Under the pieces are notes generated by a model that was not told where the DNA came from, made no database searches, and saw only the letters and a list, made by a program, of their open reading frames with translations. DNA of 46,780 bases. It comes from Nannochloropsis salina CCMP1776. Taxonomy: Eukaryota; Sar; Eustigmatophyceae; Eustigmatales; Monodopsidaceae. Of this stretch, positions 21,056-33,300 are shown one piece after another. Within the stretch, counting starts at the first letter, position 1. Every line of letters begins with the position of its first letter. The stretch covers positions 1,792 to 48,571 of the forward strand of contig SDOX01000040.1 in assembly GCA_004565275.1 (NCBI GenBank), in the 5' to 3' direction. A program made the position numbers and the translations under genes.

Positions 21056-23012
21056 TCGGTTCGTGAATGAGACGAGTGCAAGGGAAGACTGTTGCGGTGC
21101 GGAGTCCAGTACGCAAGGTCTCCCTTAGGGGTCGAAAGCCCTTCTTGAGAGGGTGGCTCTCATAACCGTCCTGGTCGATTCACTGCACAGACAAAATAGC
21201 CACGTAATTTGCAATGGCCGTACCCACTTGCACCCAATTCACCGTACGGTTGAACGTGTCAACGAGAAATTCAACGCCTTGCAGCGAAGGGATACTGCAG
21301 GGCTGATAACCTCTGGGGAGAGACGGATTAATTTCCTTCACGCACAACATGCCAGAAAGTTGTCGGTCTGGGACGCGATAATGCTCGAGAAAATGCACTT
21401 CAAGAATCTCTTCGCAAAAATTCTAGTTTTCCCATTGAAACCCCCAAGACACACGACGGATTCTTTTAACCGCAGGTTCAAAGCCTTTGGCCTCTTTTTT
21501 TTCGCCACTTTGCACACAAATATATGACGTCACCTCCCAGCCCTCCCTTTCCTCCATAACGATGATAATTTTTCGTCCGGTCATTTGTGACTGCAAGCTT
21601 CCCAGAAGATGGCAAACTGCGATTCCCGGGCGCCTGGCAGGCCATCACTTGATGAGATAAGTGATGGCGATAGTCTTTTTGCCCCTTGGGGGGGGAATTT
21701 ATGCGACGTAATTTACTGGTACCAAGCAGTACGCAGGGTCAAACCGCTCAAGGATAGAGCTGATATCCAGAGAGTAGTAGACAAGCACTTTGAACTCTCT
21801 TTGTGGACATTGAGGGATAAAATCGATCGTGTTGTACGAATCGATGGGAACACGGCTCGTTGCTAGATCCGACGGTGCGAGCTCTCGAAAAGTAACAAAG
21901 AAGTAATGTCTTCTTTTATAGTTAGGGAGCGATCTCCTGCGTGCAACGACCCATGCGTCTGAAAGCATGTACGTGTATTTCACCAGAACTCTCCGCATGC
22001 TAATGAACCAACAAATGTGTGAGTTTCGTAAGATTCCTGCGAGGCATCCACGCGTCATATGTCTTCGTGTTTGTTTCGCCTGCTCCTCTGGTTTATTTCT
22101 CGCTGATATTGCCACAGCGTGTTCTTATTGCCCTAGCGGGAAGTCTCCGGCGGGACGACCAAACCCTTGCCCACTTGGGGCACAACACTCAAACACACGC
22201 CCACAATGTAACGAAGAGCACGTTCAAAAAGATGGAGGAGCGTGGAATCCACCTATTCCGGTAGAGATCGTCGGATAATATGAAAAATACCGTACAGGGA
22301 GGACTGCCACCTCAGTGTGGTGCGTCAGGAAGTACGTGTGGTGTGTTCTGCTTCGTCGTGAGAAAGTTTGTGCGCCCAGTCGCACACATGCGTGCGCCGA
22401 ACGAAGTGTCTGAGACGAGCAATGCGACATGGTGGACACGCCACGGTGGTGACCCGGCGGTCCGATATATTTTGGTGGTTTGTGGAGGCTGGGTTCAGGC
22501 GCGTGGCCGGGCGTGTGCAAAGACATGCGTGGTAACCTCCTGCCTCTCTTCCTCCCGCGTGGTCAGATTCTGGACGACGGTGCGCCACGAGGCACGTCTT
22601 GCGTTGTTTGGGAGACTTGGACTGTGTCATTCAAGGTTTCCGTACCGAGAAGGTTTGTGACGTGATCACTGTATGTGCCACGCGACTGAAAGTATGTTCT
22701 GTGTCGGAGCCTATGGTGACAGGACCACCCCGCATCGTCCGTACTTGCAAGCACAGAGATCTGTTTTCGAAAAATGTCTCGACCACATCACTCTGTACCT
22801 ATACTGAAACAAGGGAACTGGTTCTTCATGCGTAGTCAGATGGTCATGAAAAGAGGCAACGGCACGTGTAGTAGCCTGTCCTCGTGGTTCGACATGGTCA
22901 GATCGATACCACGTACTCATCCTTTTCAGATCTCCCATCTTCGCGCTGAATAAGTCGGGTCCTTCTTTTTCTCCACAACCTTCAGATAAACTTGTCTATA
23001 CTCTCTAGTACA
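21056..23012. other. Divergent intergenic region, FKBP / FAS1-LHC
   Basis: About 2 kb separate the diverging start codons of two plastid-protein genes, so both promoters lie here. Short open frames on both strands (e.g. 21609-21866 +, 22115-21699 -) have no recognisable family, no CCCT introns and no signal peptides. I treat them as chance. No RNA gene was found by eye. Confidence 0.5.
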
Positions 23013-26000
23013 ATGCGTGTCCTAGTTTCTCTCTTGGCGTGCGCGGCCACGGCCTCTGCTTTCCTTCTCCCCACACCTACCACGCGTCCTGCCTCGGCGC
23101 TCTTTGCGTCCACTGTGGGCGCCAAGGACATCGTCGACACGGCCGTCGACGCAGGATCCTTCAAGACGCTTGCCACCGCACTCACGGCCGCCGGGTACGT
23201 GAGCAGAAGGAGGAAAACAAGGGTGTCAGTGTGGAGGGCCGCCAAAGATGTCTAATTGTCCGCGTCACTCCTCAACTTCGTATGCATCATCTTTCTTTCA
23301 TCACAGCCTCGTGGAGACGCTGAAGGGACCCGGCCCTTTCACGGTAAGAGTCTTTATTCTGTGGGATGATTAGTATGCCGTGCCCTGTCACCCGCTCTTT
23401 TCCTCACTCCCCCTCCCTTCCTCCCTCCCTCCCTCCCTCCCTCCCGTCGCTCATCCAGGTGTTCGCACCCACCGACGAGGCCTTCAACAAACTCGAGGCA
23501 GCGACCCTGAATGCTCTCCTGGCCGACAAGGAGAAGCTCACCTCCATTCTTACTTACCACGTCGTGTCAGGTGAGAGGGAGTACTGCGTTTCCCTCCTGA
23601 GGCACCCCAACCTCCACATGTGCTTGCAGGAAGGAGTATGGACGAGGGAGAAAGGAACACAAAAGCAGTACAAACAAAAAAAGAAAAGTCAAGAAACAAA
23701 AGAAAAAAAACACTTGTGCTATCCATCCTCATCTTCGCCCTCCCTCCCGACCCCGCCCTCAGGCCGCGTGCCCGCTGCCGACGTATTGAAGCTGACCAGC
23801 GCCAAGACTGTGCAAGGCGGAGACGTTGCCGTCGCCGTCTCCAGCACCGGCGTCAAGGTAGGACGAGGATACAGGCATGCATAATCCCTTCTTTCTCCTC
23901 CTTCTTCTTCTTCCCTCTCCCTCTCCTCGTCTCTCCTGTCACGGTGTGCCCGACTTCCCCCCTCCCTCTTCCCTCCGTCTTCCTGACGGGAACTTCGCGT
24001 TCTGACCACTGCCTCCCCTCCCCCTCCCACCTCCTTAGGTCAACAACGCGAACGTGGTGGCGACGGACGTGGAGGCCTCGAACGGCATCATCCACATCAT
24101 CGATTCCGTCCTCATCCCTGGTGCGGTCGCCGCCCCCGCGGCTGCGTCTAAGGAGGTAGGGAAATCACTGCAGAGATAGAGAGAAGAGGAAAGCGGGCTT
24201 ATATCTCCCTTTTTTTTAATTTGTGGAAGAAAAGCCGCCCAGAACCTGGACACTCATCGCATTCTCCTGGTCTCTCATTCCCCCTCCTCCCTCCCTCCCT
24301 CCCTTCCTCCCTTCCTCGCTCCTTCGTGCCCTCGCTCAGGTGAACAAGAAGAGCCTGGCCTACCGCGAGGTGATGGAGGCGGGCGCCACGGCTCCCTTTG
24401 GCTTCTTTGACCCCATCGGGCTCAGGTTCGTCGGGGGGATGTGGTGGGAGGGAGGGGGAGGCGGGAGGGAAAGAGGACAAGGGAAGAATCTGTAAAAATA
24501 AAAAAGACGGGAGGGAGAGGAAAAGGCGAGAGATAGGGCCCGGCTATACAGCGTCGGTGTCTCTGAGGTGATAAATCGAAGGAGTGGCCCTGTGCGTAGC
24601 TAGGAAAGGATCCTTGCCATGGGAAGGGTTGCGCGCGGGCCTGACACCATCAGCTCCACTCACCTTTTGCCTTTCCTCCTTCCAACAACATGCTCCCACC
24701 ACCTTTCCCTCCCTGGTTCCCTCCCTCCTCCTCGCCCTCGCCGCCTGCCTCCAGCACCGGGAAGACCTTTAAGGAACTGAAGAAGTGGCGCGAGTCCGAG
24801 GTCAAGCACGGTACGTGTCTTCATGGCAGAGAGTAGGGGAGGGGCATGGGAGCCTTTGAAATTGTTTTGTCATGGACCGCCATCCTGGTTGCGTCTGTCT
24901 AATGTCACTCCTTTTCTCTACCCCGCCCTTGCACCCTCCCTTCCTCTTGCCCCCCCTTCACGCCGTCTCAGGTCGGGTTGCCATGCTGGCCGTCGTCGGC
25001 GTCCTCCTCCAGGAGGTTTTCGCGCCTTTCTACAACCCCGAGACCGGCAGCAGCGACCCCGGCCCCGCCATTTTCCACTTCCAGGTACGCGCTCGCTGTC
25101 TGAGTGTTTCTAGAAGCCTTGTGGTTTTCAGTGCCGTATTTTGTTGGCTCAATATACACACATACATGTGTATATGAACTACCGACCAGAGGGCGTGGGT
25201 ACTGCTGGGCGTACGTGCGCCGTGCAGCCTTTGCTCACATTTTGTTTCCCCATATCCGTCCATGCTCCCCCCCTGGTGTCTAGGAGCTGGAGGCCCTCAA
25301 CCCTTTCCTCTTCGTCTTCCTCATTCTGGGCATCGCCATCGTCGAGTCCTTCACCATCAGCAAAGGCTGGGAGTCCCCGGAGGAAATGCGCGCCGGTGAG
25401 TCAACGCCCTGCCAGGCTTTTGCGTTCTACCCTTTCTCTTTTCCTCCTTACGGCTTCTCGGCTTTGTAGGGTGTCAGCTTCCCGTCGATTCCCTGTGCGT
25501 TCGTGTCGAATTATCGGCCGTATGGGTCGGAGGGTCGGTGGGGTACCGCAGTCGAAGGGGAGACGAGCGAATGAGTCCTCACAAACTTTCTGTGCTGTTT
25601 TCTTATCTGCAGGCGGCAACACGATCGCGGGTCTCCGAGACACGTACGTGGCCGGCGACTTGGAGTTCGACCCCCTCGGTGCGTGGGGGGGAGGGAAAGG
25701 ACCAAGGACCACAAGGGAGGGAGGCGGACAGGAACGAGGGAAAGTTTCGATGTATACCACAGGGCTCTACGTGACGGTCTTGTGGGGCTCTTGCGTGAGG
25801 TTGCATCGCCCGACAGTCGTGGAGCGGTGGCGGTGGCTTCCCGGCCCAGTCACGCCAGACGGACATGGGCGCAAGAACGTCGGACTCGTGGGGGGCCTGT
25901 CACCCCCGAACCTCCCCTCCCGGTCTCACCATCCCCTCGTCCACTTTCTCTTCCTTCAGGCCTGGCTCCTACGGCGGACGTGGACGCGTTCATCAACCAG

Positions 26001-26096
26001 CGTTCCAAGGAGCTCAACAACGGTCGCTTGGCCATGATTGCTTGGGCGGGCATGGTCGTCCAAGAGCTGATCTCCAACTCAAAAATCTTCTCCTAA
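23013..26096 (+). CDS. Fasciclin (FAS1)-light-harvesting (LHC) fusion protein, plastid
   Basis: Eleven exons: 23013-23194, 23307-23343, 23459-23570, 23763-23857, 24039-24155, 24340-24425, 24755-24810, 24972-25084, 25284-25395, 25613-25678, 25960-26096 (TAA). All are GT-AG with matching phases; 370 aa. The signal peptide [16 protein letters not shown] is followed by FLLP, the plastid address. Residues about 35-172 form one full FAS1 domain: [24 protein letters not shown] (first conserved block), LTYHVV, and [13 protein letters not shown] (second block). An Ala/Pro linker follows. Residues about 182-370 form an LHC domain with three membrane helices. Helix B has EVKHGR (Glu225, His228, Arg230), the middle helix is [15 protein letters not shown], and helix A has ELNNGR (Glu343, Asn346, Arg348). 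These are chlorophyll ligands and salt-bridge residues. FAS1 is an adhesion/ligand domain. With the first helix after it, FAS1 most likely lies on the stromal side unless processed. Role inferred: pigment-protein with a protein-binding head. Confidence 0.93.
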
Positions 26097-27394
26097 GCCT
26101 TCGTTTATGGACTGGAAAAGGGAGGAAGACGGAAAGTAGAAGAAAGACCAGGCGGAGCTTGAGTGAAGTGTCTGAGAGGTGGTGATGATGCTGGTGCAAT
26201 CGTTTTGATGAGTAGTTTGTATTTGGGCGAAGGAGAGTTGCCATTTTTTGCCATGCCGGTCCTCGATTTCGACCGAGCAAGTGCAAGCTTTGTTTTTCAT
26301 GTGGAGGTGGTTCCAGACGCTCTCTTGGCTGTGACGGAGGCGTGAGTGGAGAGATCCGAGCGCGAGCATTTCAGTGCCTTCCTTTTTTAAAAAAGGGTTG
26401 AGAGCGTTCGTCTCTCAACCAGGTTTTTCTGTAATTTTTGAGCCCAAACACGAGCTGAGAAAGCTGTGGGATTGTCATCAGACCAGAGTTTTGCAGGCGA
26501 ACGAAAAGACAGGGATGGGGGAAAAGCGGAATGTCTTTCTGAAGTAGGGTGCAGAAAATATGAATGAGAGCTGACAAACCGGAAACCAACAAACAAATCA
26601 AATGGGAGAATTATCAAAAGTTGAATCCAGCCTTTTCCTTCAAGTATTCGTACATATTTTAGCTGCGGGTGCCCGCACCGCTTTTGCCTGACGTCGAGTG
26701 AACCATAAGGTGTTAATGAGCTGGGAACATTGTGCGGCACGGACTTGATCACTGAAAATAGTAATGAGTATCTCTTATCCCGAAACAGCACAAACATTCA
26801 TATCAGAGCAATTTACATGGTAAAACATTGCAACAAAAATGTGTATTACCTATTGCATGTGACATGAAAGTACGATCACTTGGCGGGCCTGTGAGAGGCG
26901 TGGCGCATGGAAACCACTGTCTTCAATCTGGAAGACCTGTTAGCAACTATTCACATGTTTTTCTTAGGCTGGGAGGATTTGTAACAGCATTGCTGCCACA
27001 AGTTTATTTTTACGGGAGGTCGGAGGGCCGTGTTCAGAAAACAAGTCGTGAAGTACTACAACTAGCAAGTAACCTCCTCTATTCTTAGCGATGAAACTTG
27101 TCGGGTTAATTGAGTACTGAAATCCCGTCGCGGCAAAGTTTTAAAGATGTCGCGGGACTGAATTTTACTTGCCTTTAAGATTTTCCGCGCCTACACGTCG
27201 CTCAGATCTTTGTATCTACTTCCTGTTGCTCGCAGAGGACGACGTGTTGCAAACGAGCGAAGGGTCAGGACCGGGAAAAAATATAACTCCGTACTCTGAC
27301 AAATCGACGCAACGAGGCACCACAATATTATGTCATACTTCCTGATGTTGTCGTCTTTGTTCCTAAAGGCGTGGGATCCCATGGAAATCAGAAT
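26097..27394. other. Intergenic, FAS1-LHC to HEATR6-like gene
   Basis: Same-strand spacer of about 1.3 kb with GC lower than the genes. It contains a CCTTTTTTAAAAAAGG palindrome and a 9-bp-stem hairpin (26396-26420). No open frame with protein-like features; the promoter of the HEATR6-like gene should be at its right end. Confidence 0.55.
26380..26420. terminator. Palindrome plus hairpin downstream of FAS1-LHC
   Basis: TTTTTTAAAAAA is followed directly by GGTTGAGAG, a 7-nt loop and CTCTCAACC (26396-26420). The stem has no mismatch. It lies about 290 bases after the LHC stop; a role in 3' end formation is only a guess. Confidence 0.3.
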
Positions 27395-30300
27395 ATGGCA
27401 AGCTTAGACGGTGCACACATGTACCACAGCAAAGCCCAGCGGGACGGGCAGGAGACTGGATGGCCCGATAGGAACAATGATTCCGGCGCCATTCATGGCC
27501 AAGAAACGATGCAGCAGAGAAGAAAGACCGGCGAACGACGTCGCAATGGTGAAGCGCCGGCGCTGCGGCCGGGTTTGGGGGGCAGATGCAACGAGACAGA
27601 GGAAGGTGGCGACGATGGACGGGAACTTCGGGAGCAGCCAAAGAAGTCAACCATGCCTACTTTATCCTCAGGACATGATCGTCCCCCTTGCCAAATGCAG
27701 CAGGCTCGATATGAGCATCAGCATCACCTCAAGCAGCAGCAGCGACGGAATCAAAGGGGTGTGAACGGCCAGGAGGGTCCCAGGGAGGGAGGGAGGAAGA
27801 CCAGAGGGCCGAAAGACGCCTGGGGCTTGGAGTATCGGCGTTCCGATCTGAAATTATGGGGAGAAATAATGCGGGCAACGCAAGCACTGGCCAAGCTTTT
27901 TGCCGAGGATGGACAAGACGGAATGGAGGGGCAGCGAGGAAATGCCAAGGTGGCGGTGGAAGCGGAGGAGGAAGAACGGGGAGAGGAGGAGGGGGGGCCG
28001 ACGACGGCCCTGGATCGCGTCCTGACCAAGCTCTCCGCTGTACGTTTAAACGTCACTGGCCTTTGTCCACGCCTCATCCCCATCGCTTGCTCCTCCTGGC
28101 TGTGAAGGATGCGTGTCGGTGACGTCCTCTCCCCTTCCTCCCCCCCCGCGCCTCTTCCCCTCCCCTTTCCCTCCCTCTAGTGCACCCTCCCGGTTCCCTC
28201 GGTCTCGCACGACGAGACCGCATCCCTCTTCAGCCTCCTCTACCAGGCCTGGACAGGGCTGGCGGTACAAGGACAAGAGAGGGGGGAAAGAGGAGGGAGG
28301 GGGGGAGGGCAGAGCGCGTCCCCCCTCACGAGATCCGGTCTAAGGATCGCGCGGCTTTCCCTCTCTCTGGTAAGCGCCCACTCGAAGGTCGGGTTCCAGG
28401 GCCCCTCCATCTCTGCTTTTTTTTCTTCCTGATGGGTCTCCGGAGGGTCCTGGTTGCCCTCTCCCTTGCTTATCGGACGTCAACCCCTCCCTTCATCCCT
28501 CCCTCCTTCCCTCCCTCCCACCCACCCCCTCCTTCCCTCTATCCCCTTCTCTCTTTCTCCCCCAGGACCGGATTTCCTTGCGCTTCAGTAGCCCGCAGCT
28601 GGCTGTCTCGGTCAAATTTCACGCGGCTTTACTCGGGATGTGTCTTGAGGAAGGGTTAGGGACCGAGGGAGGGAGGGCGGGGGAAGGGGAGGAAGAGGAA
28701 GAGGCCGCCGTGGTGGAAGTGGCCCTGCTCGTGTTGGCACAGGTACGCGAAGCAATTGACGTGCGAGCTGAGAGCTTGTTCAGGAGGAAGAATCGGAGGG
28801 GGTAGGGGGGCACAGACCAGGGGGGAAGGGAGGGTTGGTGCTTAAGGGAAGGGGGGGGGGACCGTGCTACCGGCACTCTCATGATCGATGAGGGTGGCTC
28901 AACATTCCTCTCTTCCATCCTCACAGCTCATCCACGACCAAGGAGACCGCATGGACTCCCTCCATTCCTCCCTCCTCCCCTCTCTCCTCTCCATCGCTAA
29001 GCCTTGCCCCCCCCCCGGGATCCCCTCGGGCCCTGCTACCTTAGATTCTGCCGCGGAAGGCAACACGCAGGGGGGGAAGGAGGAAGGGAGGGAGGGCAAG
29101 AGGGAGGGAGGGGACATGGTCTCCAGGCTCCGACGAGAAAGAGAGCGCGGCCTCGCCCTGGACTGCCTGGGTTTCCTCTGCAAGCACCGCCTCCCCTCCC
29201 TCCGACCCCCAAGCCCCCTCCCTCCTCTTCCCCCTCTTCCTTTCCACCCTCGCGTCTTCCCCCGCCCCGTCCTCCCTCCCGCCCTCCCTCCCTGCCTCCC
29301 TACAAGCCATGCTCTACCTCCTCCAAGACGGACCCCAGGGCATGGGCAGGGGGATGGAGGCGGCCGCCGCCGGAGTCCTCGTCCGGGTCGTGAACAAGGC
29401 CCTCCAACCCACGGTGCACCTCCTCCCTCCCTCCCTCCCTCCCTCCCTCCCTCCCTCCTTCCCTCCCGCTCCCTCTCCTTGTCTCCTTTTCTCCTTCCAG
29501 TCCCTGGAGTTTAGCGGGACAGGATATATATTATATATATATCTATCCGCGCCTCCTCGCCTCCTTCTCGTCCCAACGACCACCACACCCGTGGGTGAGC
29601 CTCCTCAATCGCTCTTTTTCTCTCTCCCTTCCTTCCCTTGCCATCCCTCCCCCTTTTTTTCCCTTTCAGCGGATTTCCATGTCCAAAGCGGGCAAGATAG
29701 TGACCGCCGAGTGGCAGCGCTCCTGGGACGAAGGCCATCAGGAGAAGGAGGGGAGGCAGGCGCTTAGGGTGGGGGAGGAGGAGGAAAGGGCAAAGGGAGG
29801 GACACGGCGCCTTGTCCACGGACCATCTTCCTCCCCCACCGCGTCAATTTCGTGGCCTCCCATTGATGCCGTGCACGCGGCGCCGCCTGGCCCTTGGGGC
29901 CCCTCTCCCCGAGACGGACGACACCTCCACAAAAGTCCTTCGTCCACTCTTTCCCCCTCCCTGCCCGCCGCCCCTGCCTCCCTCCGCCTCCTCTTCCTCC
30001 AGCTCCTGGACCTCCTCGCTGCCTCCTACCCCAAGGCCTTGCTCCCTCACTGGCCCCTCCTCCTCCCGGACAGCCCTTCCCTTCCTTCTTTCCGCCCGAG
30101 CTCGGCGTCGACCGCTCTCGGCCCGCCCCCCCTCCTTCTCTACCTGGAACACAGCGAGGCAGAGGGAGAAGGAAGCGCTCGTGCGGCGGGCGTGATGGCG
30201 CTGGGTGAGGAATCGGAGGGGAAGGGCGCGAGGAGGATGCTACGCTTGCTTGGGTACATTGACACGATCCTCTTCCCTCCCTCCCTCTCTCCCTCCCTCC

Positions 30301-33300
30301 CTCCCTCCCTCCCTCCCTCCCTCCCTCCCTCCCTCCCTCCCTCCTCTTCCCTCTTTCTCCAACTCCCCCCAGCGAGCATGCTCCGGACAGCCCCCCTCCT
30401 CCAATGGAACGAAGCACTCAGTAAAGAGCGGTGGCCTCCCGCCCGGTCGCCCGCCTCCCCCGCCTTCCGCCCCTTCCCCTCCCTCTCCCGTCCCTCCCTG
30501 ACGGATCGCTGGCGGTACACCCTCCTGAACGTGCATACCACGCTCCCTGCCCTGGTGGAGGGAGGGAGGGCGGGGGGGAGGGAGGGGCAACCGGCGACTT
30601 TTTATCAGGTAGGGATGGGGGGGATAAAGGGAGGGGACACCGGAGGGAAAGGCAGGAAACGTGGGAGGGAATCATGAAGGACGATATCAATGGGAGGACT
30701 AGGGCGGCGAGGAAGGGGGGGGGCGGGGGCAGGAAAGGTGGTAGGGAAAGCATATGGGAAAGGGAAGGAGTTCGAGAGGGTGGGAAGCACGAGGGCGGGA
30801 GAGAAAAGTGAAAGTAAAGTAGGCGGCGAAGCCTCCTTCCGCACCTCGCCCTGCACCCTTTAAAAGATTGTACCATCGCACCTGACAGGAACTCCTGAAA
30901 ACCGTCGGCGTGCTCCTCTCCTCCCTCCCGATGAACCTTTTCGCCCCCTTCCCTCCTTCCACCCCCCCTTCGGCGCCTGCGAGCGCCTCGGCCCCTACCC
31001 CGCTCCCTCTTGGCGCGCCCCCCCTCCCTTCGTTGCATCCGTGGGAAGCCTTGAAAGTCAGGATGCGGTCTTGCACCGCCGAAGCCCTCTTCCGTTTCCA
31101 CCAACTGCTGCGCGTGGGGCCGGGGGAGGGGGAGGGAAGGAAGGGGGGGAGGGCGTCCATCGATCCCAGAATGTGTCGTGAGATCCTTCACGCACTGGCT
31201 GCTCTGCTGCAAGCGGTGACTCCCGCTCCTCCTTCCATTCCACCTGCCTATGATCCCATCCTCTCCCTCCTCTTGCATGTCCAGGAAGGCCTGGGGGAGG
31301 GGAGGAGGGAGGGAGGGAGGGAGGAAGGGAGGGAGGGAGGGAGGGAGGGGAGCCTAGTGTTCATTGACCAGTTGCTGTACGCAGCCGCAGCGAGCAGGCC
31401 ACCCCGGGAAAGGAGCGAAAACGCGGAGGCTGCGATGGGAAAGGGAGGAGGGTGGCAGCGGGAGGGGCGCCGAGGGTCTTTGTCGGCGGAACGCCAGGAC
31501 GCGCTCCTCCTTCTCGGTCGGGTGGCGAGGTGAGTGCTCCATGACCTCCAGATATCCCACTTGAGTGCTTCCCTTCTTGGTTTTCCTCCTTTGGCACGGC
31601 GTCCTTCTGGCTTTTCTTGCTGGCATTTGGGAAGGGACGGTGCTTCTGGAAGTCCTCCATGTCACCCTTCGCCTTAAGTCTTCCTCCCCCCCTGGGCCGA
31701 CGTGTTCATAGGCGTCTTTTCCCGCCTTTTCTCCACGGGCGTGGCCCTTGGTTCCTGGGCTTGCAGACAACGTCCTCGCTCCCTCCCTCAGTCCTCCCTT
31801 CCTTCCTACCCATCCTGCCCTTCCTCCGCCTCTCTTCTCCTAGGGGCTATGGGTACCTCCTCCTCTCTCCTCCTTCTCGCCTCCAATGGTTTCAAGAACG
31901 AGTGCTTCTGGGAAATTTCGGGGGGGGGGACCAGAACATAAGACTCCATGCACTGAAGGTAAAGAAAGGAGGGAGGGAGGACGGGAGAGTGGGAAGACGA
32001 CCACACGAAGGGATCGAACGAGGGAGGATCAGAGTGACCGAGGAGGGAGAAACGGAGGAGTGTGGTGAGAGCGAAGGCACACAGGGCAGAGGACGGCAAG
32101 AATAAAGCAAGGATAGACTCGGGGGAGGCCGCACAGAAGGAAGGGAGAAAGGTCTGGCGTTGATGGATGCAACGTCTTCATTCCATATTATTATGTTATC
32201 AATTTTCAATTTATATCCCAGGTGGTGGAGGAGCTGCTGCAGTGGCGGAAGCATAAAAAGACAGAGGATATCGCAGGGCAGGGCAGGAGGGAAGGGGCGG
32301 GAGGAAGGAAAATAAGGCGCGAAGGAGGGTCACTTGAAGGCTGGCTTCTTTTCTTGATGCAGTAAGTTCCGTCCTCCCTCCCTTTCACTTTCCCAGTCGG
32401 TCTCGGTCCACATCCTGCTCTGATGGCCCCTCCCCTTCGCGCCTGTCACTCGTCTTTCCTTCTCAATTCACAAGCCATGTCCGTCACGCGTTCTACGACC
32501 CTTACCACGGAGTACGAGCCGTAGCCTGCGCTTGCCTTTCACACTTCGAGGCGAAGGACTGGCGCGAAGGGTGGGATGGGGGGGTGGGGAGGGAGCGACT
32601 CATTTCTTCCCCTCTGCTTCCTGTGGAGCATGCCTTGTCTCCCGCGAAAGGAAGGAGAGAGAGGGAAGGGCGAGGGAGAACAGGGAAAGAAGGTGTCGAC
32701 GGGGTAAAAGCAAGCGGAGCACGTGGGGAGGGAGAGGGAGTAGCAGGCACCGCAGATGTCGCACTCTCGCTCGAAGGCTTCTTAATGCACCTGGTGGTTG
32801 CCGCGCGGGAGGATCCGGTCTCCGGTATCAAGGTATGTCCTCTCCATGTTGTTCCTCCTCCTCTTGCATCCTTTATGTGAGCGACCGTGGTCTTTTGGTG
32901 TGTCTATTTTGCCCTTCATTTTAAACACATGTTATCTCTCCCCTTGAGCCAGGCAAACGCCTGCCGCGTTCTCGGCGTCCTTCTCCCCCACTGGAGCACC
33001 CTCTTCCTCCCTTCCTCCCTCCCTCCCTCCCTCCCTCCCTCCGTGCCCTGTCAAGCCCTCCTGGTCGCCACGCAAGACGCGCGTCTCGGCGTTCGCGCCC
33101 AGGCGATATGGGCCCTCTCCAATTTCAGTCAGTCTTTGAGCAGGGAGGGGGCTGGGAATCGCGTCCGGGTCGACGTGGGGGCCATCTGTGCGGCCGCTCT
33201 GGAGGTTCTGAAGCAGCAACCAGGGCAGGAAAAGACGGCGAATAGTGCCCTGAGAGCCATGGGGTAAGAAGGGAAGGGGAAAGGTGGAAGGGAGGGAAGC

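Noticed and set aside
21609-22115. Opposed open frames of 85 and 138 codons
   Set aside because: No signal peptide, family motif, splice context or codon bias supports either. They overlap each other and lie in the promoter region between two divergent genes.
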